Origin: Pyrofollis japonicus
Lineage (GTDB): Archaea; Thermoproteota; Thermoprotei_A; Sulfolobales; Pyrodictiaceae
NCBI RefSeq assembly: GCF_033097485.1
Contig: NZ_AP028634.1
Coordinates: 1,665,126-1,729,125, forward strand
Length of the DNA stretch: 64,000 nt
Direction of reading: 5' to 3'
Every line of letters begins with the position of its first letter. Within the stretch, counting starts at the first letter, position 1. Both the position numbers and the translations under genes were made by a program. Shown here piece after piece: positions 7,843-16,224 of the stretch. The notes beneath the pieces are model-generated. The model worked only from the letters and a program-made list of their open reading frames with translations. It ran no database searches and was not told the origin of the DNA.

Positions 7843-9603
7843 CTAACCCATTGGTACCATGAACGCGACTATGACTATGAGGGCGAAGACGCTAAAACCT
7901 AGGAGAAGCATGAACTGTATACCTTCTTCACGGATCTCGTCGGATCTGCTAAGCACTGGCGAGGCCGACGAGAGAGCTAGGTGAGATTGTATCAGCTTCT
8001 CGTCGGCCGTGCTAAGCTTATATGAGGAGCCGAGGATAGGGAGTGCTATCAGGTTTATGTACGTATAGTAGGCTGCTTTCTCGAGATAAGCTAGCGGCGA
8101 AACCGCTGCCTCCAATACCTTTGCCGAGGCACTGGCCGGCCTAGAACCATATATCAGTGCTGAAAAGAGGAAGCCCAGTAGCCCCAGGGCTGACGAAACG
8201 ATAACACCAATGTTACTGAGCCCGGTGATCTCCAAGCCCATAGTATACCTGTATACGAGTACCGAGCCCGGTATGAGCACCATGAAGGCCGCATAGACTG
8301 CTTTCTCCCACGGCTCCTCTCTCACAAGCTTCGCCAGCTGGCTCCTCTCCTCTCCGAGAAATGCTAGCCCAAGCCATCTACCGATATAGATTCCTGCAAG
8401 CAGGCTATCGGCGAGCAAAACGTACTCGACGGCTTTGCCAGCCCCGCTTTCCACGGCTAGTGTGTGGCTAAGCCACGACCCATAGTAGGGCAATCCTATC
8501 TGGGCGAGAGCAGCCATCACGGCAACAACGTAGGCTAGTGGCATGCGTCTCCGAAGCCCGCCCATAGCCTCGAGGCTCGTTGTCCCTAGGTAGTGTATTG
8601 CTGGCGCTATAGCTAGGAACAACGCGGCCTTGAACCACGCGTGTACGAAGAGGTGCGCAAAACTCGGGATAGGGCTAGGAAGTGCTGCGAGCAAGAACAT
8701 TATGCCTAGATTGCTTATAGTGCTATACGCTAGTACTCGCTTTGAATCACTCTCTCTTATCGCCAATAATGCGGCGTAGAGGGCTGTGAAAGCACCCAGG
8801 TACAGCAGTGCTTCAGGGAACGAGTCCTCCGCCACTATGGCTGAATGGATTCTCTCCAACAAGTATGCTCCAGCAGCCACCATTGTCGCTGAGTGGAGGA
8901 GCGCTGAAACCGTCGTAGGAGCCTCCATTGCCTCTAGGAGCCAGATGTGGAGAGGAAACTGCGCGGACTTAGTGGCTGCTGCAAACACTATGAGCGCGAC
9001 CACTATGGCTGGCAGGCTCTGGGCAGGAATACCGGCTGGGGCCCCATGGATAATTGAATAGACGAGTGCAACTACTAGGCCAAGATCCCCCGCCCCGGTT
9101 ATGAGGAGAGCGAGTCTGGCAGCTCTGCGGGCCCGCGGCTTCTCATACCAGTAGCCTATGAGTATGAACGAAGAGAATCCTAGGGCTACCCAGAAGAAGA
9201 TGAGCGTGAAGAGGTTGTGAGAGAACGCTACTCCTATCATGCTTGCTTCGAACAGGGCTAGTGCTGCATAGTATCTGCGAAAGCCCTTATCTCCCCTCAT
9301 ATAGTCCTTCGAGAACAATATTATCAGGAACGTTATCACGGATGTCAACAAGGCCATTGTAGCCGAGAACTCGTCAACAATGAAGGAGTAGCGTAGCTCC
9401 TCCCCACCTACTACCGCGAACAAGCCCATGTCAGCAGAGATACGTGTCTTAGACACAGCAATAACCAGCGTAGTGATGAGGGCTATGAGCGAGGACGCCG
9501 TGAGTGCTAGCCATGAGTGCTCCTCCCTCTTGCCTAGCAGGGCTATAGGTATCGATGCGTATAGTGCTAGTACACCTACGAGCGCCAAGCCTATGGGGCT
9601 CAT
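7843..9603 (-). CDS. nuoL: Complex I antiporter-like subunit, NuoL type
   Basis: 586 residues. The family signature is clear: SFILIGYWYEKPRARRAARL, then TGAGDLG, then ATKSAQFPLHIWLLEAMEAP and TTVSALLHSATMVAAGAYL. The Lys in ATKSAQFP and His in ALLHSATMV are the conserved pumping residues. The C-terminal 150 residues include an amphipathic stretch before a final helix, consistent with the lateral helix that spans NuoM and NuoN in complex I. The ATG overlaps the end of nuoK by four bases (ATGA), indicating translational coupling. It is the distal pump module of the CO-linked complex. Confidence 0.9.
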   Translation of the reverse strand: MSPIGLALVGVLALYASIPIALLGKREEHSWLALTASSLIALITTLVIAVSKTRISADMGLFAVVGGEELRYSFIVDEFSATMALLTSVITFLIILFSKDYMRGDKGFRRYYAALALFEASMIGVAFSHNLFTLIFFWVALGFSSFILIGYWYEKPRARRAARLALLITGAGDLGLVVALVYSIIHGAPAGIPAQSLPAIVVALIVFAAATKSAQFPLHIWLLEAMEAPTTVSALLHSATMVAAGAYLLERIHSAIVAEDSFPEALLYLGAFTALYAALLAIRESDSKRVLAYSTISNLGIMFLLAALPSPIPSFAHLFVHAWFKAALFLAIAPAIHYLGTTSLEAMGGLRRRMPLAYVVAVMAALAQIGLPYYGSWLSHTLAVESGAGKAVEYVLLADSLLAGIYIGRWLGLAFLGEERSQLAKLVREEPWEKAVYAAFMVLIPGSVLVYRYTMGLEITGLSNIGVIVSSALGLLGFLFSALIYGSRPASASAKVLEAAVSPLAYLEKAAYYTYINLIALPILGSSYKLSTADEKLIQSHLALSSASPVLSRSDEIREEGIQFMLLLGFSVFALIVIVAFMVPMG

Positions 9604-9890
9604 TTTCTACCACCTTTCCTTGGAGCTATTAGCCCAGTCTTGCGATGACCATGATAAACAATGACTAGGACAAGGCCCATGATCTCCTCTATAGCTGAGA
9701 GAATCATCACAATATAGGGCAACTTTGTCTCGCCAGGGAGGAGGGTGGAGTAAAGCATTAGCCCCGAGGTCATTAACAGGAAGTAGACTATTAGCTTGAC
9801 TAGATGCTTCACTGTGAGGAGGCCGTATATTGCTACCCCTATTATTATGCCCGCTGTTACCGCGTAGACCGCGTGAATCATTCTGCCCAC
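9600..9890 (-). CDS. nuoK: Complex I subunit NuoK
   Basis: 96 residues, three membrane helices, the right size for NuoK/MrpC (about 100 residues). The first helix begins VYAVTAGIIIGVAIYGLL; helix 2 has LIVYFLLMTSGLMLYS and helix 3 the conserved acidic pattern SAIEEIMGLVLVIVYH, with two glutamates in the middle of the membrane that belong to the proton path. It overlaps nuoJ upstream by 13 bases and nuoL downstream by 4. The C-terminus is short and basic, facing the cytoplasm. Confidence 0.85.
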   Translation of the reverse strand: MGRMIHAVYAVTAGIIIGVAIYGLLTVKHLVKLIVYFLLMTSGLMLYSTLLPGETKLPYIVMILSAIEEIMGLVLVIVYHGHRKTGLIAPRKGGRK

Positions 9891-10327
9891 CTTCGTGCTA
9901 GTAGATAGAGTCCAGCCAGTAGGGCGACGAGCATGATGAGCCCTGCTACAAGGGCTTCTTCTTCCGAGAAAAATACGGGCTTGGAGAACTGCTTGGCGTC
10001 GCTAAGCGAACAGTATATGGCCCAGGCTATGAGTCCTGCTGGAAGCAGGGCTGCAAGATATTCCCGAGGAGACGCCTTTGGCTCTGCAGCTGGCTCGACA
10101 ATGCTGGCAGCCAGTAGTATTAGGATTGCGAGACCTCCGACAGAGAGCATGAAGTAGGCTGCAGCTAGGCCTAAGCCCCATGCCCAGTAGAGAAGCACGC
10201 TTACAAGCGTGAGCACGTAGACGAGTAGGAGAACAGCCTTAGCAATCTCCCTAACATAGACTATGCCAAGCACGCCGGCCAACAATAGGCCGGCGACAAT
10301 GCTGACCGCTACCCCTGGTACCGCCAC
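9878..10327 (-). CDS. nuoJ: Complex I subunit NuoJ
   Basis: 149 residues, five predicted membrane helices in the order typical of NuoJ, including the third helix AAYFMLSVGGLAILILLAAS, which corresponds to the helix carrying a pi-bulge in complex I. Length agrees with archaeal and Fpo-type NuoJ (about 160). A charged loop (EPAAEPKASPRE) separates helices 3 and 4. The start overlaps the nuoI end by 19 bases and the end overlaps nuoK by 13, so expression is coupled. Sequence conservation of NuoJ is low everywhere; position between I and K is a main argument. Confidence 0.75.
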   Translation of the reverse strand: MAVPGVAVSIVAGLLLAGVLGIVYVREIAKAVLLLVYVLTLVSVLLYWAWGLGLAAAYFMLSVGGLAILILLAASIVEPAAEPKASPREYLAALLPAGLIAWAIYCSLSDAKQFSKPVFFSEEEALVAGLIMLVALLAGLYLLARRWAE

Positions 10328-10725
10328 CTTGTCTCACCCCGCTCCTTCTTCTCAGTCAACTCCTTGCTATGGTTAGGGAGGATAACTATGTCCGGGCTAT
10401 CCGAGACCAAGGCGATGATGGAGGAGAAGTCCAGTGCCGAGGTTGGGCAGACTTCTACGCAGAGCCCGCAAGCCATGCACATGTTTGCATGGAATACTGG
10501 TACCTCGCGGACTGAGCCGTTTATCTCGAAAGGTCTAAGCTCTATAACCTTGTTCGGGCATATGTCTCTACATGCTCCACAACTTATACAGCTCTCCGGG
10601 TGAGCAAGGTAGACAAAGCCGCGCAGCTGCTCCACATGGTCCCGTGGCAGCTCTTCCTCCGGGTAGCGTAGGGTCTCCGTAGGGCCAAGTGTGTCTCTAA
10701 GCATTCTCCTCAAGGGCTTCAACAC
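10309..10725 (-). CDS. nuoI: Complex I subunit NuoI, 2x[4Fe-4S] ferredoxin-like
   Basis: 138 residues with two full cluster motifs, CISCGACRDICPNKV and CMACGLCVEVCPTSA. NuoI carries clusters N6a and N6b, which pass electrons from the input module to NuoB. In this locus the input module NuoEFG is absent, so NuoI is the natural docking point for CooF or another ferredoxin. The N-terminal 35 residues contain the amphipathic piece TETLRYPEEELPRDHVEQLRG in a form that lies on the membrane in complex I. It follows nuoH by six bases. Confidence 0.9.
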   Translation of the reverse strand: MLKPLRRMLRDTLGPTETLRYPEEELPRDHVEQLRGFVYLAHPESCISCGACRDICPNKVIELRPFEINGSVREVPVFHANMCMACGLCVEVCPTSALDFSSIIALVSDSPDIVILPNHSKELTEKKERGETRWRYQG

Positions 10726-10731
10726 GGCAGA

Positions 10732-11694
10732 TCACCCAATCAAGGCGTAGATGAGGGCTAGGACAAAGTTGGCATAAGCCAGTGGAACCCACAGTTTCCA
10801 GCCCCTGAGCAGGGCTCCTCGGAGGCTGTAACGCGGATAAGATGCGACAATGTAGACTATGAGCAAGGCTAAGAGGAATGCCTTCACGAAGAGCCATGTC
10901 CCGTGCGGTAGTGGGGGGTAGCCCGAGTCGCCGCCGAGGTATAGGCTAGCAAGCAGGGTCATGAGTGCGAAGCCTTCCATGCGCTTGGCTAGGAATAGTG
11001 CAAGGAAACGGGGCCCGGTGTACTCTAGCCCCCATCCACCTACTACCTCGGTAGGGGCTTCGGGGATATCGAATGGCACTATTTCTAGCTCTGCGAGTAT
11101 TCCTACGAGTCCTGTTACAAAGCCTATTGGCATTAGTATTGCGTACCATATGCCGTGTATGCCGCGTGATATGTCTGAGATGTTGCTGCTGCGTGAAGCG
11201 ATTGCAGGCGCTAGTAGGCTCAGGGCTAGGACTATGTCGTAGCTAAGCATTTGTGCAAGGGCTCTATATGAGCCCAGAAAGGCGTACTTGCTTGAAACAT
11301 ACCACGTGGAGACTATGAGTACGACTATGTCGAGTGATAGCAGTAAGAGCACCCATATGAGCGCGTTGCTTAGCTCCTCGATCCCCTTAACGAGGTACGG
11401 GATTGGGGTAGCTGTGACTATTGCTAGGCTAAGCCCTAGTAGCAGGAAAGGTGAGATGCCATAGAGTATTCTCATGTATTTTGGCTCCATATCTGGAACT
11501 ATGTCCTCTTTGACCATAAACTTGAGTATGTCTGCGAATACCTGGAAGAAGCCCGATGGACCTACGTATTTGGGGCCTATTCTCCAAGATACGCGTGCCA
11601 TTAGCTTGCGCATCGTGTATACACAGAGGTATATGAAGAGTATTGACAGTGCTAGGCCTAGCTGTGATAATTCAAGATAAGGTGTAATATTCAT
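10732..11694 (-). CDS. nuoH: Complex I subunit NuoH (membrane docking subunit)
   Basis: 320 residues, eight or more membrane helices. Conserved NuoH features are present: RIGPKYVGPSGFFQVFADILK in loop 1 (compare GPNRxGPxGxLQxxADxxK), the acidic patch ELEIVPFDIPEAPTEVVGG, and EYTGPRFLALFLAKRMEGF. These surround the quinone entry channel and link the site to the pumps. Stop of nuoD and ATG of nuoH overlap (ATGA). The strong conservation of the quinone-cavity residues argues that this enzyme reduces a quinone and is not a hydrogenase. Confidence 0.9.
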   Translation of the reverse strand: MNITPYLELSQLGLALSILFIYLCVYTMRKLMARVSWRIGPKYVGPSGFFQVFADILKFMVKEDIVPDMEPKYMRILYGISPFLLLGLSLAIVTATPIPYLVKGIEELSNALIWVLLLLSLDIVVLIVSTWYVSSKYAFLGSYRALAQMLSYDIVLALSLLAPAIASRSSNISDISRGIHGIWYAILMPIGFVTGLVGILAELEIVPFDIPEAPTEVVGGWGLEYTGPRFLALFLAKRMEGFALMTLLASLYLGGDSGYPPLPHGTWLFVKAFLLALLIVYIVASYPRYSLRGALLRGWKLWVPLAYANFVLALIYALIG

Positions 11695-12860
11695 CTCTCA
11701 GTCCCCCCTATGCACATGTCCATAGAGTTTATGAACGCGATCGCATCGGATATGGTCATGCCTTTGATTTTCTCGGCTATTAGGTATATCATTTGGATAC
11801 ACGGATTGTTTACCTTGACCCTATAGGGAGTGCTCCCTTTCTTGCTGAAGCCGCCGGTAGAGACTATGAGAAACTGGAACCAGCCTCTCGAGCCCTCAAC
11901 GATGGAGTATGAGTATCCCCGGCGCAGACTTATCACCGGCTGATCAATGCCAAGGATTCTCCCATAGGGGAGAGTATCGAGAAGGTCTTCAACGATTCTT
12001 ATCGATTCTTCGATCTCCTTTATGCGGACAAGTACACGGTCATAGCTGTCCCCGTGCTTTCCAAGGGCTATATCGACTCCCACGGCTTCGTAGGGCTCGA
12101 GATACGGGTCCCTAGCGCGGAGGTCAAGGGGGACGCCGCTTGCACGGAGAACTGGGCCCGTTATCCCATATTTCATGAGTTCTTCTGGGCCTAGTACCCC
12201 GTTGCCTCTGGTTCGTTCCTCGAATATGCTGCTTGACAAGTAGAGGTCATAGTATCTCTTTATTCTCTTTCTTAGCTCGCGGAGATTTCTCTTTGCCTCG
12301 TTTATCCAGGAAGGCTTTGCGTCTCTTGCTACTCCGCCAACCCTTACATAGTTGTAGGTTATTCTGTGCCCGGCCAGTTTGTCTAAGAGGTTGATCGCAA
12401 GGTCGCGTTCACGAAATGCTAGCACCGGTGCGAGCATTAGGCCGAGGTCGTGGCCGTATGTTGCTAGGAATAGGAAGTGGCTAGCTATTCTGTTTAGCTC
12501 AGCTGCTATTGCTCGAAGCCACTCCGCTCTACGGGGAACAAGGTCTCTGACGCCGAGCAGGTTCTCGAGAGCAAGTACATAGGATAATTGCCAGTTAACA
12601 TTATCCATGAAGCAGACACGCTCTGCGAGTATGAGGCCTTGTTGTGGATTTCTCTTCTCGAAGAGCTTCTCAAGGCCTCTATGAATATACCCTGTTAGAG
12701 GCTCAGCATCAACGATGATTTCTCCCCGAAGCCTTACTCTGAACCCCCATGGCCCATGCATTGCGGGGTGCTGGGGCCCCATGCTTAGGTAGATTCCGTC
12801 TTCCTCGTCGTAGAGGAATAGTGTCGGTGGAGCCTCGTGCGTGACCCTGGGCTCACTCAT
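11691..12860 (-). CDS. nuoD: Complex I subunit NuoD with half-preserved [NiFe] cysteine motifs
   Basis: 389 residues, the 49-kDa-type subunit that with NuoH forms the quinone site. MGPQHPAMHG at 27-36 is the quinone-binding loop of complex I. Unusually, the places of the two [NiFe]-hydrogenase CxxC motifs are half kept: LAERVCFMD has Cys83 but Asp86 in place of the second Cys, and SMDMCIGGTER has Cys383 but Gly386 in place of the last Cys. In hydrogenases the second Cys of each pair bridges Ni and Fe, so a NiFe site cannot form. This looks like an evolutionary intermediate between group 4 hydrogenases and complex I. It overlaps nuoC and nuoH by four bases each. Confidence 0.9.
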   Translation of the reverse strand: MSEPRVTHEAPPTLFLYDEEDGIYLSMGPQHPAMHGPWGFRVRLRGEIIVDAEPLTGYIHRGLEKLFEKRNPQQGLILAERVCFMDNVNWQLSYVLALENLLGVRDLVPRRAEWLRAIAAELNRIASHFLFLATYGHDLGLMLAPVLAFRERDLAINLLDKLAGHRITYNYVRVGGVARDAKPSWINEAKRNLRELRKRIKRYYDLYLSSSIFEERTRGNGVLGPEELMKYGITGPVLRASGVPLDLRARDPYLEPYEAVGVDIALGKHGDSYDRVLVRIKEIEESIRIVEDLLDTLPYGRILGIDQPVISLRRGYSYSIVEGSRGWFQFLIVSTGGFSKKGSTPYRVKVNNPCIQMIYLIAEKIKGMTISDAIAFINSMDMCIGGTER

Positions 12861-13291
12861 CGCCCCCAGCCCCCAATCGGTGTCTCTTGTAGCTCGTACT
12901 CTTTGCGGAGTGGGTGCCCGAGTTCTTCTGGTGTGAAGTGGCGGCGAAGCCTAGGGTTGCCGCGGAAGACTATGCCAAACATCTCGTAGGCTTCGGCCTC
13001 GTAGAGGTATGCTCCAGGATAGAGGTCAACAATGCTATCCAGCTCCTCGTCTTCGGGAAAAATAACAGATATCATTAATGCTCCTTGCTCGAGGCTATAG
13101 AGTAAAACAATGACCTCGAATAATCCTCTCCAATGGATGGCTGAGAGCGAGACGAACATGTAGCCATTCTCTGAGAGAATCTCAATCACTTTATGATAAT
13201 AGTCTGGGTGCACGCGCAGCATAGGTATACCGCTGGCATCGTAGCCTCGTTCCACAATCGCCTGCTCGAGAATCCTCGGCGTCTCACTCAA
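12857..13291 (-). CDS. nuoC: Complex I subunit NuoC (30-kDa type)
   Basis: 144 residues. The C-terminal part has the family signature YPGAYLYEAEAYEMFGIVF followed by RHFTPEE (compare WxxAxWxEREVYDxFGIxFxGHPxLRRIL). The N-terminal half is the usual alpha/beta docking domain. NuoC stabilises the NuoB-NuoD-NuoI arm. Length agrees with archaeal forms, which lack the long bacterial fusion to NuoD. It starts two bases after nuoB ends and overlaps nuoD by four bases. Confidence 0.85.
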   Translation of the reverse strand: MSETPRILEQAIVERGYDASGIPMLRVHPDYYHKVIEILSENGYMFVSLSAIHWRGLFEVIVLLYSLEQGALMISVIFPEDEELDSIVDLYPGAYLYEAEAYEMFGIVFRGNPRLRRHFTPEELGHPLRKEYELQETPIGGWGR

Positions 13292-13293
13292 TG

Positions 13294-13803
13294 CTACTTC
13301 ACCTCTTTGCCGTAGATCTTCTTCTGTAGGAGCCGGATCGCTTCAACGACTGCTTCTGCACGGACAGGACAACCAGGCACATAAACGTCGACAGGGACAA
13401 TCTCGTCAGCTCTCTTAACAGAGCTATAGGAATCGTGGTATGGGCCGCCACCCATTGAGCACGCTCCAACAGCTATGACGTATTTCGGCTCCGGCATCTG
13501 CTCATAGATTCTCCTAATAACTTCGGCCACCTTGGCGTTGATAAGCCCAGTTATTACTAGTACATCAGCCCGCCTCGGCGACTCAGCCATCATCGCGCCG
13601 AAGCGCTCGAGGTCGAAACGGGTAGTGAAGGCCTCCATTAGCTCAAGAGCGCAACAGCCAGTGCCGAAGACGAGTACCCATAGGCTTCTGCTAACTGCCC
13701 ACTTAACCACCTTGTTGGCCTGGGGCCTAGAGGCCTCCTCGTCTTCGGGTCTGCGGAGCCTCTTACGCGGTATCGGGAGCAAGTAACGCGGCTTCTGAGC
13801 CAA
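13294..13803 (-). CDS. nuoB: Complex I subunit NuoB, terminal [4Fe-4S] cluster N2
   Basis: 169 residues. All four ligands of cluster N2 are present: adjacent Cys50-Cys51 in GTGCCALELMEA, Cys115 in AVGACSMGGGPYHDSY and Cys145 in YVPGCPVRAEA. The tandem Cys-Cys is characteristic of complex I and related membrane hydrogenases. NuoB hands electrons to quinone in the NuoD-NuoH cavity. A purine-rich GATAGGTGATG lies just upstream of the TTG start at 13803, supporting that start. The basic N-terminus (RKRLRRPE) is typical for archaeal members. Confidence 0.92.
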   Translation of the reverse strand: MAQKPRYLLPIPRKRLRRPEDEEASRPQANKVVKWAVSRSLWVLVFGTGCCALELMEAFTTRFDLERFGAMMAESPRRADVLVITGLINAKVAEVIRRIYEQMPEPKYVIAVGACSMGGGPYHDSYSSVKRADEIVPVDVYVPGCPVRAEAVVEAIRLLQKKIYGKEVK

Positions 13804-13832
13804 GCATTCATCACCTATCTCGGAGCTGATTA

Positions 13833-14180
13833 TCAGCTTACGAGCCTAGCTAATAGTGCCACAAAGAGCCCAAAGACGATGGGGAGGGAGAAGGCAAGCA
13901 AGGCGACGAGTACCTCGTTACCTAGCCCATAGTATAGGCTGGCTAGTACATAAGCGGAGAAAACATCGAAAGCAACATAGAGGACTATGAACGGGAAGTA
14001 TTGCATCGCGAAGTAGCGTAAGCGTGAGGGAAGAGGCTTAACACCAGACTCATAGACTAGTGTCTTATCGCCAACCCGCCTGGGGGGAGTGGCAAGCCTA
14101 CCTATAGCTAGAAATATGAGTCCGAGCACGAAGCCAATGGTAAAAGAGGTTAGAAAAACAAATGGGGGGTTAAGGCTCAA
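13833..14180 (-). CDS. nuoA: Complex I subunit NuoA
   Basis: 115 residues, three membrane helices. The loop YESGVKPLPSRLRYFAMQYF corresponds to the conserved YECGxxPxxxxxxxFxxxFY of NuoA, and the next helix ends in the acidic FDV motif; the usual second glutamate after FDVE is Phe here. It begins with TTG at 14180, 32 bases after the end of cooS, so CO dehydrogenase and complex I genes share a transcript. This tight junction is the main reason to treat the two enzymes as one system. Confidence 0.8.
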   Translation of the reverse strand: MSLNPPFVFLTSFTIGFVLGLIFLAIGRLATPPRRVGDKTLVYESGVKPLPSRLRYFAMQYFPFIVLYVAFDVFSAYVLASLYYGLGNEVLVALLAFSLPIVFGLFVALLARLVS

Positions 14181-14212
14181 ACCACTACAACCTCGCTGGT
14201 AAAGAATATTGA

Positions 14213-16183
14213 TTAAATTCCTAGCTTCTTCCTCTTCTCGTCGATTATGTCGAGCATTATCTTGGCGGCCGCGTGGGGGTCTGTCTCTATTATTAGCCTT
14301 CCAAGCCCGTATTTCTCCGCCTCTTTGGTCAATATGTTTGTTACAACATCGCTTCCATATATCGGCGGAATTACTCCGATGTGTACATCCACGCCTGCTG
14401 CGAGGAAGTAGGTGCCTATGCTTACTGCTTTCTCGCTGTACGCCTCTGGGGCGCTGCCTACTACTGGGAGCTGGTTGATATCTACTCCTAATGCGTCTGC
14501 TACAGCCCCGAGGAGTACAAGTATCCTGCTATTGTCAACACAGCTACCCATATGTATTACTGGTGGGAGCTTGAGTTCCTCGTAGACTTTTCTTAGGCCT
14601 GGCCCAGCCATTTCTGCCGCTTTCTCTGGGATGAGTAGTCCTGCCTTGCCAGCTGCTGTAGCCCAGCACCCGGTACCGACAACTAGTACATCGTTCTTTA
14701 TGAGCTCCTTGGTTATTGTCACGTGACTATAGTCGTGCTTGACCTTCGGGTTGTTGCAGCCAACTATGCCCACTACTCCCCTTATGTCGCCCCTCTTGAC
14801 GGCCTCGAGGAATGGGTCGAGAGTGCCTCCGAGATGCTCGAGGAGCGCCTCGACGCTGAAACCTGCCCATAGCTCCATCTTCTCCTTGGGTATCATTACC
14901 CTCTCTTTTGCGCGGTTGGGGAAGTTCTCTACGGCTATTCTGACTATTTCTCTGGCTACTTCGTCTGCCTTTTCAGGGGTGAACTCAATGTAGACGGAGC
15001 CCGGTATCTTTGCTATCGGTATGGTTGTGATCAGCTTGGTGTGGTAGCAGCGCGCCACGTTAGCTAGCGCTGGCATGATGCATTGTACATCGACAACTGT
15101 TGCCTCTACAGCCCCGGTGACTATGGCTAGCTCCTGCTGCAACATGTTGCCTGCCATCGGCACGCCGAGGCGCTGCAACACCTCTATACCCGTACAGCAC
15201 ATTCCGACAACATTGATGCCTTTGGCTCCTAGGTCCTGGGCTAGCTTGACGAGCTCTGGGTCCCTTGCGGCCTCAACTACCTTGGCTGAAAGGAGCGGTA
15301 TGTGTCCGTGCACTATTATGTTTACATAGTCTTCTTTGAGTACTCCTAGGTTTACGACAGATTTTATCGGCTTCGGTGTGCCGAAGAGGACGTCGCTGAA
15401 CTCGGTAGCGACCATGCTGCCGCCCCAGCCATCGGCGATGGCTAGCTTGATGCCGCCGAGGAGCAAGTTGAGCGGGTCAGCGTCTACGCCCATGTGTGTG
15501 CGGTGCATGACCTCTGTTACTTCCCTATCATATGCTCTCGGCAAGACTCCTAGCTTCTTCCATAGCTCTAGTCTGCGCTTGGTAGCATAGGCCTTGACAA
15601 AGGCTGGTACTTCGTCGTCTTGTTTACCGAAGTCTCTCAGAGCTATCTCTGCAACGTCTTTTGCTATCTCCATTATATCCCTGCCTTCGGTGGGCACGCC
15701 GAGGCGCTGGGCTATCGCTATTAGTTTCTTCTCGTCAGCTATCTTGTAGTACTTGTTCTTACCTGTCGCTACCTCGTAGAGGACGAGGGCTATCTCTCTG
15801 CCATGGTCTATGTGGGCTGCTGCACCTCCAGCAATCATCCTAATGAAGTTCCTTGCAACTATTGTGTCAGCTGTTGCACCACAAACGCCTCTCTGCGGAC
15901 CATAGCCGAAGGGATCGATGCGGCACGGGCCCATGAGGCAGTTGCGGCAACAGATTCCTAGAAGGCCGAAGCCACACTGGGGCTGCTGCGCGAGTAGACG
16001 GTGCCAAGCAGTCTCGATTCCCTCTGCCTCAGCCTTCTCTAAGAGCTGCCTAACCGTAGGGTCTATAGATACTTCCTCCTTGTTTTCTATAGTTCTAGGT
16101 CTCTCGTACACGGGGCCCTTCATACGGAACTTCTTGTTACGAGGGGGCCACTTATCGTCTATCCAGGAGGATTTTTCACCCAT
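14213..16183 (-). CDS. cooS: Ni-containing CO dehydrogenase, monofunctional CooS type
   Basis: 656 residues; oxidises CO with water to CO2, two protons and two electrons. All cluster ligands are visible: D-cluster Cys70 and Cys78; B-cluster Cys79, Cys82, Cys87, Cys101; C-cluster HGH at 292-294, Cys330, Cys368, Cys476, Cys506 and Cys548 (HMGSCVDNSR). The catalytic acid-base residues also appear: His124/His127 (AAHIDHGRE) and Lys585 (SEKAVSIG). There is no acetyl-CoA synthase gene nearby, so this is the energy-conserving or CO-scavenging type. AGGTGA lies eight bases before the ATG. The gene sits between cooF and nuoA in one operon; cooC maturation protein is encoded 10 kb away on the opposite strand. 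Confidence 0.96.
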   Translation of the reverse strand: MGEKSSWIDDKWPPRNKKFRMKGPVYERPRTIENKEEVSIDPTVRQLLEKAEAEGIETAWHRLLAQQPQCGFGLLGICCRNCLMGPCRIDPFGYGPQRGVCGATADTIVARNFIRMIAGGAAAHIDHGREIALVLYEVATGKNKYYKIADEKKLIAIAQRLGVPTEGRDIMEIAKDVAEIALRDFGKQDDEVPAFVKAYATKRRLELWKKLGVLPRAYDREVTEVMHRTHMGVDADPLNLLLGGIKLAIADGWGGSMVATEFSDVLFGTPKPIKSVVNLGVLKEDYVNIIVHGHIPLLSAKVVEAARDPELVKLAQDLGAKGINVVGMCCTGIEVLQRLGVPMAGNMLQQELAIVTGAVEATVVDVQCIMPALANVARCYHTKLITTIPIAKIPGSVYIEFTPEKADEVAREIVRIAVENFPNRAKERVMIPKEKMELWAGFSVEALLEHLGGTLDPFLEAVKRGDIRGVVGIVGCNNPKVKHDYSHVTITKELIKNDVLVVGTGCWATAAGKAGLLIPEKAAEMAGPGLRKVYEELKLPPVIHMGSCVDNSRILVLLGAVADALGVDINQLPVVGSAPEAYSEKAVSIGTYFLAAGVDVHIGVIPPIYGSDVVTNILTKEAEKYGLGRLIIETDPHAAAKIMLDIIDEKRKKLGI

Positions 16184-16224
16184 ACATATTCACCTAAACC
16201 ATGAGGTGAAATGGGTCAAGAAAA

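Noticed and set aside
11691-12860. Reading this gene as a group 4 [NiFe]-hydrogenase large subunit
   Set aside because: Only one cysteine of each CxxC pair is present, and the quinone loop GPQHPAMHG and NuoH cavity motifs are intact, so a complex I-type subunit fits better.
14213-16183. Part of an acetyl-CoA synthase/CODH (Wood-Ljungdahl) complex
   Set aside because: The protein is the 656-residue CooS type and no acetyl-CoA synthase, corrinoid protein or Cdh genes lie nearby.
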